Assembly (NCBI GenBank): GCA_963707015.1
Contig: CAVPOO010000007.1
Span: forward strand, 186,001-250,000
Length of the DNA stretch: 64,000 nt
Reading direction: 5' to 3'
Origin: CAVPOO01 sp963707015
GTDB lineage: Bacteria; Pseudomonadota; Gammaproteobacteria; Thiohalobacterales; Thiohalobacteraceae
In this document: positions 8,794-17,228 of the stretch, piece after piece
Layout of the letters: each line of letters opens with the position of its first letter
Numbering within the stretch: the stretch's first letter is position 1
Program-made: the position numbers and the translations under genes
The notes under the pieces: generated by a model
What the model saw: the letters and a program-made list of their open reading frames with translations, nothing else
What the model was told of the DNA's origin: nothing
The model's database searches: none

Positions 8794-11052
8794 CTAGAAC
8801 AACTCCGCCGGGCAATCAACGCCAGGCGTGCCGACACAGTACGGCACCATCATCTCGTTGTCTTCGTGGGACAGGATGTGGCAGTGCCAGACATACAGGC
8901 CGGGAACATCGAACAGCGCCTTGACGCGGGTCACCTCGCCGGGATACATGATCGCGGTATCTTTCCAGCCCGCTTCCCAGGGCTCGGGCGGACGCACAGC
9001 ACCACCGATGACCTGGCGGTTGACCACCTCGAACTTGACCAGGTGCAGGTGGATCGGGTGGGCATCAGCCGACCAGTTCCACATCTCCCAGGTCTCGATG
9101 TTGCCTACCTGCGGGTTGGTCGAGATCGGATCGTCCCACAGCTGAACCTGGCCGCCAGCGGAGCCGGCGACGCCGAGCACAGCCGCCTTCGGCGCAAATG
9201 GCACACCGCCGCCGGCGCAAAGTGGCGGTAATGAGCCAGGCACCAGGTCGATGGCGCCGGTCGTGGCGTTAATCGTCACGCACAGCAGGGCCGATTCTTC
9301 TTCCAGCAGCGCAAGGTCGCGCGTCGCATTGGAAGCACCCAGCTTGGCAACGCCGCCCGGATTTGGATCGAGGGCGAGCAGGTTGGGCGGGGTGCTGGGA
9401 TCGCCCGCAGGGTTAGCCAGCGTAGAGTTGACCACGAACTGCATGACCTGACCCGTGGTGGCGGGGTCAGCCGGTACGTCGGGGAAGCCACCGAAGGGCG
9501 CATCCGGTCCGGTGTTGAACATGCGCACGATGGTGCCGTTCGGCAGGCCCGTGAAGTCGACAATGACGTCAGGACGCTCTGCGGGGCCCATCAGCAAACC
9601 CTGCTCCTTGAAGGTGCCCTTGAGCTTTTGCGAGGGGTTCTTGGGCAATGGAGCACCCGCGACCAGCGGGGTGGCGAAGCCGGTCTCGATCTGCACCACC
9701 TGCGGCAGCAGGCCCTGCTCGGAGCCGATCTGATAGAACGGCAGCTCGGTCCCCTTCTTGCCGTTCGGCTTCAGGGTGAACAGTGAGAGGTTGAGGAAGC
9801 GCGAATCGCTGGCGTTGACGAAGCGCAGGCGATAGCGCTCAGGCGCCACCTGGAGCTGCGGCCAGGTAGACCCGTTGACCACCATGGTGTTGAAGAACGC
9901 TTCCGGATTCCAAACCGGTGCGATATCCGAGGTCGTCTGCGGCAGGAACGGAATATTCACGTTAGTGTTATCGGCGAAGAGTCCACCGGTGCCCAGACCT
10001 TCGAAGAAGGCGCGGTCAGCCGGGTAGTACTGGGTGCCGTCGGCGTTGAAGGACTTGGGCTGGATGGCGATGGGGATTTCGCGCACCGCGCTGCGTACCG
10101 GATTACCGGGGGTGTTCAGCGCCGCGGCGGAATCGCCGGCTAGAGGTGCCGGTCCGGGCAGTACGCCCGAGATCACACCGGTCTCACCGTCGTTGGCATC
10201 ACGGATCAGCCAGAACCCGGCGCCGGCGGCATAGACATTAAGCCGGGTCATGCCCAGCGAGTGGTCGTGATACCACAAGGTCGTGGTGGGCTGGTCGTTG
10301 GGATACCTGTCGAGCGCGTAGCCCTGGCCGATGGCATTGGCGGTGTCGTCACCGTTGTCGCTCTCGAAGAAGGTACCGTTGGTCGCATATCCAGCAGGAA
10401 TATCATTCGCCGCCGGCAGCCACCAGGCTTCGGGGTAGCCGTCACTGCCCGGGCCAACATGGGCGCCGTGCACGTGCATGACCATCGGTATCGGACCCAG
10501 GTAGGGCTCGGCGCTGGCGCCACGGCAATCGGTGCGCGGGGTGCCGTCAAGGCACTCCTGGTTCGGCGCCGCCCAGTGCAGGGTCTGATCGACGATGGGT
10601 ACGCCGTTCTGGTCCTGAACGATGTGCGGCAGGTAGTTACACGCGGGATCGGTGGCCGGATCTGTGCTCGCTGCACAGGCTGCCGGGTCGGCGACCAGCT
10701 CGTTGGTCCACTGTATCAAAGTTTCCGTGTCCTTGGTGACCTCGATGGTAAAACCGGGGTTGTTGAACGTGGCCGGATTCGCCGGGTCACCATAGGCCCA
10801 TAGCGGCGTGGCCGGGAAACCCGCGGGCAGCACCTGCTGGTTGATCTGCCGAACTGAAACTTCGGCTGACAGCGGCGCGCCACCGTCATCGTGAAGCACC
10901 GGCGGTATGACCAGCGGTGTGACGTACTTCGGGACGGTCGTTGGATCGAGCGTGCCGCCCGGCACCGGTACCGCGAGCGTGCCCGCTGAATAGAACGCAG
11001 CCGATCCGGTCAGCACCGCACCGATCGCTGCACCAATTGCTCTTCTCTGCAT
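8794..11052 (-). CDS. Multicopper oxidase (periplasmic)
   Basis: 752 residues from ATG 11052, chosen for its strong GGAGGAAG ribosome-binding site and signal-peptide-like N-terminus (MQRRAIGAAIGAVLTGSAAF). All four copper-binding segments are visible: VMHVHGAHVG near 190, LWYHDHSLGMTRLN near 260, HPIHLHLVKFEVV near 664 and WHCHILSHEDNEMM near 724, the last with the type-1 Met ligand. It is longer than CueO or CotA (~510) because of loops between cupredoxin domains. Such enzymes oxidise Cu(I), Mn(II) or phenolics and reduce O2 to water. The neighbouring copper efflux operon suggests a role in copper tolerance, but Mn or organic substrates cannot be excluded. Confidence 0.9.
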   Translation of the reverse strand: MQRRAIGAAIGAVLTGSAAFYSAGTLAVPVPGGTLDPTTVPKYVTPLVIPPVLHDDGGAPLSAEVSVRQINQQVLPAGFPATPLWAYGDPANPATFNNPGFTIEVTKDTETLIQWTNELVADPAACAASTDPATDPACNYLPHIVQDQNGVPIVDQTLHWAAPNQECLDGTPRTDCRGASAEPYLGPIPMVMHVHGAHVGPGSDGYPEAWWLPAANDIPAGYATNGTFFESDNGDDTANAIGQGYALDRYPNDQPTTTLWYHDHSLGMTRLNVYAAGAGFWLIRDANDGETGVISGVLPGPAPLAGDSAAALNTPGNPVRSAVREIPIAIQPKSFNADGTQYYPADRAFFEGLGTGGLFADNTNVNIPFLPQTTSDIAPVWNPEAFFNTMVVNGSTWPQLQVAPERYRLRFVNASDSRFLNLSLFTLKPNGKKGTELPFYQIGSEQGLLPQVVQIETGFATPLVAGAPLPKNPSQKLKGTFKEQGLLMGPAERPDVIVDFTGLPNGTIVRMFNTGPDAPFGGFPDVPADPATTGQVMQFVVNSTLANPAGDPSTPPNLLALDPNPGGVAKLGASNATRDLALLEEESALLCVTINATTGAIDLVPGSLPPLCAGGGVPFAPKAAVLGVAGSAGGQVQLWDDPISTNPQVGNIETWEMWNWSADAHPIHLHLVKFEVVNRQVIGGAVRPPEPWEAGWKDTAIMYPGEVTRVKALFDVPGLYVWHCHILSHEDNEMMVPYCVGTPGVDCPAELF

Positions 11053-11562
11053 AGTGAACTTCCTCCCTTCCGACAGGTTTATGGTTGTTTCTTCCACAGC
11101 TGGAAACGTCGATTGCCATCGGGATGGGCCCGGGAAACCGGGCGGACGCAAACACCCCCGTGCACGTCCGCCCGCTGACCTTGCCCTTCCCCGTTGTTGA
11201 TCCTGCGACACGGTTCACACCTTTTTAAGGCCATTTTGTGAACCAGTTCGCAGACACAATCAACAGGCTGGGAGGTTAGCAAGTCCTGTTCCATCAGCCA
11301 CCCGTGCCGCGCACTCGCCAGGTAGTTTTTTGTCGACGAATAGTTACAGGTTTTTCCTAACGCGGAAACTGAGTTATGTGCGGGTTTCTATGTATGTCAA
11401 AATGGCGGGCATTCGAGTCAAAATGTCATGCCCCTGTCAGCGGTGTCAGGCGCGGGGGAGGTTAGGAGTTAGGAGTTCGGGGTGAGGGGTGAGGGGTGAG
11501 GGGGGGCGTCAGGATGCGCGGGTGGCTTGCGGACGTGATGGGCTTGCGTCGACAATGCGGTC
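11053..11562. promoter_or_regulatory. Divergent intergenic region with direct repeats and heptamer repeats
   Basis: 510 bp between the divergent multicopper oxidase and TlpA-like genes. GTCAAAATG occurs at 11396-11404 and 11417-11425, spaced 21 bp (two helical turns), as expected for tandem binding of a response regulator; the assignment is inference. 11461-11507 holds a short tract of heptamer repeats (GTTAGGA, then TGAGGGG). No further gene is visible. Confidence 0.4.
11461..11507. repeat. Heptanucleotide tandem repeat (GTTAGGA / TGAGGGG)
   Basis: Two units of GTTAGGA followed by about three units of TGAGGGG, a 7-bp period shared with tracts at 23266, 33466 and 53966. Confidence 0.65.
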
Positions 11563-12132
11563 ATGCGCGCGGGAAAACTCATTCTGAAACTGTTTATTGC
11601 CCTGTGCATCGTGCTGCCGGGCACGCTGCTGAGTCCGAGCGCCGCCGCAGGGCTGGTGCCGCATGAGGGGATGCCGGAGCCACCGTCGCTGGATCTGGTC
11701 GATCTCGGCGGGCAGCGGCACAGCCTGGATAGCTACCGGGGGCAAGTGGTGCTGGTGAACTTCTGGGCGAGCTGGTGCGCGCCCTGTCTGGTCGAGATGC
11801 CGAGCATGCAGCGGCTGAAGACCGCGATGGCCGGCAGGCCGTTCGATATCCTGGCCGTCAACGTGAAAGAGTCGAAATCCAAGGCCTGGCGGTTCAAGAA
11901 GCTGCTGAATGTGAGCTTCACTACCTTGCTCGACCCCGACGGCACGGCATCGCGCGATTGGGATGTGAGCTTTTATCCCACGAGCTATCTGATCGATGGC
12001 GAGGGACAGATCCGTTACAGCGCCTACGGTGCCATCAAATGGGATGACGATGAGACACTGCAACTGATCGAAGGCCTGATGCCCGACGGCAAGGCGCGAC
12101 AACGGCTGACGAGCGCCGATCGCTCGCGCTGA
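11563..12132 (+). CDS. TlpA/ResA-like periplasmic thiol-disulfide oxidoreductase
   Basis: 189 residues: an N-terminal membrane anchor or signal (about 5-28), then a thioredoxin fold of the TlpA/AhpC-TSA type with the active-site motif WASWCAPC near residue 70 and the cis-Pro region (FYPTSYLIDGEGQIRYSAYG). Such proteins reduce disulfides in the periplasm, commonly apocytochrome CxxCH cysteines or copper chaperones. It is separate from the Ccm operon, which has its own CcmG, and sits between the copper genes and a repeat element. Substrate unknown. The start is the first in-frame ATG; no strong ribosome-binding site is evident. Confidence 0.85.
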   Translation: MRAGKLILKLFIALCIVLPGTLLSPSAAAGLVPHEGMPEPPSLDLVDLGGQRHSLDSYRGQVVLVNFWASWCAPCLVEMPSMQRLKTAMAGRPFDILAVNVKESKSKAWRFKKLLNVSFTTLLDPDGTASRDWDVSFYPTSYLIDGEGQIRYSAYGAIKWDDDETLQLIEGLMPDGKARQRLTSADRSR

Positions 12133-12149
12133 CCCTGGTCACTCGTACG

Positions 12150-12440
12150 CTTTCAACTTGATTAACGGATGCTAATTTATAGCCACGGAATCCACGGAAA
12201 AACACGGAAAGAACGTACATTCATTCACTGCTGCCGCACAAAGTTTTTCCCATCGTCATTCCGGCTTGCAGCGGAATCCAGTGGTTTTTTCCGAAGTCCT
12301 GGATTCACGCCTTCGCGGGAAGCACGAGATTCCGAGTTTGTGGGACAGCAGTGACACCCATTACAATTTTTTCCGTGTTTTTCCGTGGATTCCGTGGCCA
12401 TCATATATGGCACCGTCAAATTGAAAAAAGCGCTAGTCGG
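12150..12440. repeat. Palindromic intergenic element, copy 1 (interrupted)
   Basis: Arms GCCACGGAATCCACGGAAAA (12182 onward) and TTTTCCGTGGATTCCGTGGC (ending about 12399) face each other, with the shared outer flanks TTCAACTTGATTAACGGATG and GTCAAATTGAAAAA. The centre is interrupted by a second inverted-repeat unit of ~130 bp (12226-12354) with ends CACTGCTG and CAGCAGTG. Confidence 0.8.
12226..12354. repeat. Nested inverted-repeat insertion inside copy 1
   Basis: Ends CACTGCTGCCGCACAAA and TTTGTGGGACAGCAGTG are inverted repeats. The interior contains the CGTCATTCC ... GGAATCCAG / CTGGATTC ... motif known from many bacterial intergenic palindromes. It splits copy 1 of the larger element, so it arrived later. 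Confidence 0.6.
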
Positions 12441-13719
12441 CCTGCGCGCCCCTCGGCAGGCGATAGGGTCCTGGGACGGCCGCCGGAGCGGTCTGGGGGA
12501 ACACGGCCACGGCGGGAACGACCACTCCGTCTCGCGCGATCCCACGCGAGAAGCGGCTGCCGGATGGCTCGACCGTCGATACCTCTGAGGTCCCCATCCC
12601 GGCCAGCTGCAGAGTAGGTTTCTGTAACAGCCAGGACCCGGTCGCACCTGCCAATACCCCCAGCACGACACCGGCAGCCAGCGTCGTCCAGGCACGCTTT
12701 TCGCCGGCCGCGCGCGCATCCGGTCTCACGCGGGAATCCGACGGATTCGGCGCTGCTTCAGGCCGTGCGTCGCCTGACGCTTGCGGACCGGACGCCGGCG
12801 CCAGCAGCAGGCTCTCGAGATTCTCCACCTGTTGGCGCGCGGCATCGCGTTCGGATTCCATCTCCCCGAGCCGCTGCTCCAGGCCGGCGATCTGTTCCAG
12901 AGTGCCGCGTCGGGCGTCGTCGAGTTCCTCACGCAGGCTCGCGAACTTTAACACCAGGGCCTGTTTCTCACCCTCGGCCGCCGCATCTTTCTGCTCAGCC
13001 GCCGCCAGCCGCTCACGCACCCGGTCCAGCTCCACGCGCTGTTCCTGTTCCCGCGCCTCATGCTCGCGAATATCGTTGAGGACCCCTTGCGCCGTGGCCT
13101 CCAGCGCCTCGACCTGCTGGTCACGCGCCGCCAGCCGTACTTCGAGATCGTGCCGCTGGCGCAGATTGTTCTCCAGCAACTCGACCTGCTGTTCCAGCCC
13201 GGACTGCTGCGCCTGTTTGTCTGCCAACTGGGCCCTTAACTGCGCCAGCTCTTCGCGCAAGGCCTCCTGTGTCTGTTGTTCGGCCTGCAGCCGGACTTCG
13301 AATTCTGTGTTGGCGACCGCGCTCGCTTCGCGCAACTGCTGTTCGGCCTGCCCGACGGATTCGCTCAGGCGCGCCTGTTCAGCGAGGAGCTCGTCCCGTT
13401 CGGACTGCGCCCGCGCCAGCACGTCCCGGGCCGCAGTCAGCTCGGATGCGAGCGCGTCGCGCTCCGCTTGCAGCGCCTCGAGCCGACGCTGGGCACTGTC
13501 TATCGGGGGAGGAGGCGCCTCGGGCCGCGAGGTCTCGAGGTCCCCTGGCCGGGGGGACACTGCATCCGGTTCGCCGGCCAATGCGCCGGCACGCTGCTCG
13601 AGCTCGCGGCACGCCTCGCGCGCGCGTGTCAGCCGAGCACCCAGCTCCTCCGCGAGGCGCAGCGAGCGCTGCTCGAGCCCATGCAGGTCTTCGTGTGGGT
13701 GCTGACTGCCGGTGTCCAA
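12433..13719 (-). CDS. Coiled-coil protein with one C-terminal membrane segment
   Basis: About 428 residues. Residues ~75-300 are almost continuous heptad coiled coil rich in Glu, Gln, Ala, Leu and Arg, followed by a Pro/Ala linker and a single transmembrane helix (TLAAGVVLGVLAGATGSWLL, about 345-364), then a ~60-residue tail with SRFSRGIARDGVVVPAVAVF. The arrangement suggests a tail-anchored membrane-associated structural protein; no enzymatic motif was recognised. The only usable start in this open frame is TTG at 13719 without a clear ribosome-binding site, and a TGA lies just upstream, so the start is uncertain. Its 3' end overlaps the outer flank of repeat copy 1. Confidence 0.65.
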   Translation of the reverse strand: MDTGSQHPHEDLHGLEQRSLRLAEELGARLTRAREACRELEQRAGALAGEPDAVSPRPGDLETSRPEAPPPPIDSAQRRLEALQAERDALASELTAARDVLARAQSERDELLAEQARLSESVGQAEQQLREASAVANTEFEVRLQAEQQTQEALREELAQLRAQLADKQAQQSGLEQQVELLENNLRQRHDLEVRLAARDQQVEALEATAQGVLNDIREHEAREQEQRVELDRVRERLAAAEQKDAAAEGEKQALVLKFASLREELDDARRGTLEQIAGLEQRLGEMESERDAARQQVENLESLLLAPASGPQASGDARPEAAPNPSDSRVRPDARAAGEKRAWTTLAAGVVLGVLAGATGSWLLQKPTLQLAGMGTSEVSTVEPSGSRFSRGIARDGVVVPAVAVFPQTAPAAVPGPYRLPRGAQAD

Positions 13720-13789
13720 TGGCTCAAGCCTCAGGCGGTCGCGAACCTGCGCCCCGGATCAGCCGACGCAGCTGGCACTCTCTGTAACT

Positions 13790-13975
13790 TGGGAAGATCG
13801 GATGCTGACAAATTTAGCCGAGTGCCAGTACTTTTATTTGATTATTTGATAGCCACGGAATCCACGGAAAAACACGGACAGAACCAATACCCATTAGAAT
13901 TTTTTCCGTGTCCTTCCGTGGATTCCGTGGCCATCATATCTTTCATCATCAGATTTAAAAAGCCCTAATCGAGCC
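13790..13975. repeat. Palindromic intergenic element, copy 2
   Basis: Core 13851-13934 has left arm GCCACGGAATCCACGGAAAA and right arm CTTCCGTGGATTCCGTGGCC around an A/T-rich centre (CCCATTAGAATTTTTTCCG). Outer flanks GGATGCTGACAAATT and TCATCATCAGATTTAAAAAG match other copies. It reaches the 3' end of the sigma-54 regulator gene. Confidence 0.85.
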
Positions 13976-15347
13976 CGTAGCGTTTCAGTTTGCGGTAAAC
14001 GGTTCGCTCGCTGATGCCAAGCGCCGTGGCCACCTTGCGCCGGTTACCGCTGTGCTGTTTCAAAAGCCAGCTGATGTGCTGCGATTCGATATCCTCGAGT
14101 TTAGCCCCCGTCTCGGCCGGGCGGACACCGGCGGCGGGCGGCAAATCGGGCGAGGCCTGCTGATCCGGGTTCAAGGAACCACCCGGTCGCCGGGCCTTCA
14201 GACATTCGATGACACCGGCGATGCGGGCTTGATCGATTGGGCCCGCGATACCGTGCGCCACCGCGGTACTGAGGATATTCCGCAGCTCCCGCACATTGCC
14301 GGGATAATAGTAGCGCTGCAGTTCCTCAATGGCATCTGCCGTGAGTTCGAACTCCTTTCCCATGGAGTCACCAATTCGGCGCAACAAGGCCTCTGTCAGT
14401 GAGGGGATATCCTGCAGACGCTCGCGCAGGCTGGGAACCTGGATATGCAGGCATGCCACGCGATAATACAGATCTTCGCGAAACTGTTTCGCCTCCACGT
14501 CTTCGCCCAGATTGCGATTCGTCGCGCAGATAATGCGCGCATTCGTGTGCAGGGTCTTGCGGCCGCCCACGCGGCGAAACTCCCCGGTCTCGAGCACACG
14601 CAGCAGCTTGGCCTGCAGCGTGGCTGACATCTCGCCAATCTCATCGAGGAACAGCGTGCCCCCGTTGGCCACCTCGAACAGGCCCTCCTTTTCCCCGACA
14701 CTGCCGGTGAAGGCGCCCCGTTCATGGCCGAACACCTCCGCCTCGAACAGCGATTCGGTCAGCACCGTGCAATCGAGCGTCATGAAGGGCTTGTCGCAAC
14801 GGCTGGAACGCTGGTGGATGAAGGTGGCCGCAAGGTCCTTGCCGACGCCCGTTTCGCCTTCGAGCAGTACCGGGGCATCGGACAGCGCGGCCAGTTTCAG
14901 CTGTTCCAGGGTCCGCTGGAACACCGGCGAGTCACCCACCATCCGGACGACCTGGTCTTTACTCCGTTCGGCCGGCTCCGACAACTCCTCCATTGCTTCT
15001 CCGAGGTAGACCTCACCACTGGCATCACGCAGTGGATAGGCCTTGATCTGGACACGGTGCAGCCGGCCAAGCTCGTCATGGTGGAGGTGCAGACAGGTGC
15101 AGGAAGAGTCGCCTTCGCGATAAATACGCTCGTGAGGACACTCCTCCCCCAGCTCAGCGCAGGGTCGATCGTTGCCGTGGCTGACCTGGTAGCACGTTCG
15201 CCCGACCATTTGGGCGCGAGTCGTGCCGTAGGCCTGCTCGTAGGCCTGGTTTACTGCGACGATGTGGAAATCCTTGTCGATGATGACAAAAGGCCGTTCA
15301 TGGGTGTCTACCAAAGACTGCAGTTCAATTGCTGTCTTGTCTCGCAT
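13965..15347 (-). CDS. PAS-domain sigma-54-dependent transcriptional activator
   Basis: 460 residues from ATG 15347 (AGAGGAG upstream); the ~30 extra residues possible upstream are A/T-rich leader. An N-terminal PAS domain (about 15-120) has several cysteines (RTCYQVSHGNDRPCAELG; DSSCTCLHLHH), suggesting a redox, metal or cofactor sensor. The central AAA+ domain has Walker A GETGVGKD, the sigma-54-contact loop GAFTGS, Walker B GGTLFLDEIGE and an arginine finger region. A Fis-type helix-turn-helix ends the protein (NRRKVATALGISERTVYRKL). It activates RpoN promoters on sensing an unknown signal. It is divergent from the ccm operon, and two matching palindromes lie upstream. Confidence 0.92.
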   Translation of the reverse strand: MRDKTAIELQSLVDTHERPFVIIDKDFHIVAVNQAYEQAYGTTRAQMVGRTCYQVSHGNDRPCAELGEECPHERIYREGDSSCTCLHLHHDELGRLHRVQIKAYPLRDASGEVYLGEAMEELSEPAERSKDQVVRMVGDSPVFQRTLEQLKLAALSDAPVLLEGETGVGKDLAATFIHQRSSRCDKPFMTLDCTVLTESLFEAEVFGHERGAFTGSVGEKEGLFEVANGGTLFLDEIGEMSATLQAKLLRVLETGEFRRVGGRKTLHTNARIICATNRNLGEDVEAKQFREDLYYRVACLHIQVPSLRERLQDIPSLTEALLRRIGDSMGKEFELTADAIEELQRYYYPGNVRELRNILSTAVAHGIAGPIDQARIAGVIECLKARRPGGSLNPDQQASPDLPPAAGVRPAETGAKLEDIESQHISWLLKQHSGNRRKVATALGISERTVYRKLKRYGLD

Positions 15348-15412
15348 ACGTTGCTCCTCTAACCCCCATTTGCACTGCGTTATTTTTTGCTTTCGATTGT
15401 GGTGAATAACTA

Positions 15413-15470
15413 TGACACATTTGTCATGATTTACCACAAGCAAGGGCTAATATGCGTGACATTAATGTCA
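15413..15470. promoter_or_regulatory. Paired TGACA-N4-TGTCA palindromes upstream of the sigma-54 activator
   Basis: TGACACATTTGTCA at 15413-15426 and the perfect palindrome TGACATTAATGTCA at 15457-15470 share half-sites and spacer length and are 44 bp apart centre to centre, about four helical turns. Two identical sites on the same DNA face 66-123 bp before the activator's start codon fit an autoregulatory or enhancer-type site; which protein binds is inference. Confidence 0.6.
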
Positions 15471-15895
15471 TACCTTTGACCAAAATCAACCACCGGGCCG
15501 CCGCCACCGGAAATCGGCGACCGGCCGTATGAATTTTCGCACCGCCGTGGTGTCACACTCACAGCCTCGCCCTACGAGGGCGGTTGTAAAGCGCACATGT
15601 TCTTCCCGCCGAACGCCGCAGTGCTCTGCGTGAGGGCCGGACCGTTGGAGCCAGGGGTGAGTAAGGAAAAGTCTGTTATGCATTCCGCCCCCTACCCCCC
15701 TCCCGCGAGGGGCGGGAACCCGGTCTTCGTCGAAGACAGGCTGCCACTTTAATGGGATATCAGCCGGCGCAAGGGGTGCCGCCGTGAGTCGCCTTGGTAC
15801 AGAAAAGGGTTGGGAAGATATGACAAAAAATTGGGAAGATCACGCCGGGATAGTATCATGCGCCTACTCTGAACCCGCGGGACCTGCTTGCCCCC
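15471..15895. other. Intergenic region before the ccm operon
   Basis: 425 bp without a convincing gene. It contains the direct repeat TTGGGAAGAT at 15810-15819 and 15831-15840, spaced 21 bp, about 60 bp before the ccmA start. This could be a regulator site, but no promoter was identified with confidence. A GC-rich imperfect hairpin (CCCCTCCCGCGAGGGGCGGG, about 15696-15717) is also present. Confidence 0.4.
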
Positions 15896-16546
15896 ATGGA
15901 AATGACACCTGTCAACAGCGACAACCGCCCTTCCCTCGAGGCGCGCGGACTGGAATGCATTCGCGACGATCGAAGGTTGTTCACCGATCTGGATTTCAGT
16001 ATCGGGTCCGGTCAGGCCTTGCTGCTCGAAGGGCGCAATGGCAGCGGCAAGACCTCGTTGTTGCGTATCCTGTGCGGCATCCGGCTACCGGAGGCCGGTG
16101 AGGTGACCTGGTGCGGCGAGGACATCTTCCGGCTTGGGCCTGACTACCATGAACACACCGCCTACGTCGGGCATCGCGACGGCGTGAAACTGGATTTGAC
16201 ACCCCTGGAGAACCTGGCCATGGCACAGGCCCTGGGAAAACCGAAAACCGGTATTACACTGGAAGGCGCCCTGGAACAGGTGGACCTCGGCGGTTTCGAG
16301 GACGTCCCCACCCGTAACCTGTCAGCCGGTCAGCAACGGCGACTGGGGCTGGCCCGCCTGCTGGTGACGACCTCACAGCTGTGGATCCTTGACGAACCGT
16401 TCACCTCGCTGGACCGGCACGGTATCGAGGTGGTCGAGGCGCTTCTGGACGCCCACCTCGCGAGTGACGGGATGCTGGCGCTGACCTCGCATCACACCAT
16501 CAACCTGCAGAGTGCCCAGGTGCACCGCATCAACCTGTCCGCATGA
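15896..16546 (+). CDS. ccmA: Haem exporter ATP-binding protein CcmA
   Basis: 216-residue ABC ATPase, normal CcmA length. Walker A (LEGRNGSGKTSLLR, about 43-56), signature NLSAGQQRRLGLARL (about 142-156) and Walker B WILDEPFTSLD are intact. With CcmB and CcmC it powers release of haem-loaded CcmE in System I cytochrome c maturation. First gene of the operon; its stop overlaps the ccmB start by 4 bp. The start codon is the first ATG of ATGGAAATG; no strong ribosome-binding site. Confidence 0.95.
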   Translation: MEMTPVNSDNRPSLEARGLECIRDDRRLFTDLDFSIGSGQALLLEGRNGSGKTSLLRILCGIRLPEAGEVTWCGEDIFRLGPDYHEHTAYVGHRDGVKLDLTPLENLAMAQALGKPKTGITLEGALEQVDLGGFEDVPTRNLSAGQQRRLGLARLLVTTSQLWILDEPFTSLDRHGIEVVEALLDAHLASDGMLALTSHHTINLQSAQVHRINLSA

Positions 16547-17226
16547 GACCCGGCTCCCTGAGTGGCGCGTTCCTGCTGTTGCTGCGACGCGATCTGATTC
16601 TGGCCTTCCGGCGGCGGGCGGAAATGATCAATCCCCTGCTGTTTTTCATCCTGGTGACGGCGATGTTTCCCCTTGGCATCGGGGCCGACCCCGTCCTGCT
16701 CAAGGCGGTAGGACCCGGGGTGATCTGGGTCGCGGCACTCCTGGCTGCCCTGCTCTCACTCGACGGCGTGTTCCGTTCCGATTTTGAGGACGGGTCGCTG
16801 GAACAGTTCCTGCTGAGTGCGCACCCTGTGTCGGTTCTCGTGCTCGCCAAGGTGCTCGCCCACTGGCTGATCACGGGACTGCCGCTGCTGATCGTCGCAC
16901 CCTTGCTCGCGGTATTGCTGAATCTCCCGGGCAGCGCCACGGTGGTGCTGATTATCACCCTGGCGCTGGGCACACCCGTCCTGAGCCTGATTGGTGCGGT
17001 CGGCGTGGCGCTGACAGTAGGCCTACGGAAAGGAGGGATGATCCTGTCGCTGCTTGTGTTACCTTTGTACGTCCCGGTGCTGATCTTTGCGGCCAATGCA
17101 GTGGAAACGGCTGCCGCAGATCTTCCGGTCATGGCTCATGTATCGTTATTGAGCGCCCTGCTTGTGCTGGCGCTCAGCCTGTCGCCGATTGCGACGGCCG
17201 CCTCGCTGCGAATCAGCCTGAGTTGA
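16543..17226 (+). CDS. ccmB: Haem exporter membrane subunit CcmB
   Basis: 227 residues with six predicted membrane helices and the conserved early segment LLRRDLILAFRRRAEMINPLL. It is the permease partner of CcmA in the complex that releases haem-loaded CcmE. It overlaps ccmA by 4 bp and ends at 17226, at the ccmC start. Confidence 0.95.
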   Translation: MRPGSLSGAFLLLLRRDLILAFRRRAEMINPLLFFILVTAMFPLGIGADPVLLKAVGPGVIWVAALLAALLSLDGVFRSDFEDGSLEQFLLSAHPVSVLVLAKVLAHWLITGLPLLIVAPLLAVLLNLPGSATVVLIITLALGTPVLSLIGAVGVALTVGLRKGGMILSLLVLPLYVPVLIFAANAVETAAADLPVMAHVSLLSALLVLALSLSPIATAASLRISLS

Positions 17227-17228
17227 TT

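Noticed and set aside
17223..17228. TTG start for ccmC overlapping ccmB
   Set aside because: An ATG two codons downstream gives a normal CcmC N-terminus; the TTG remains only a minor alternative.
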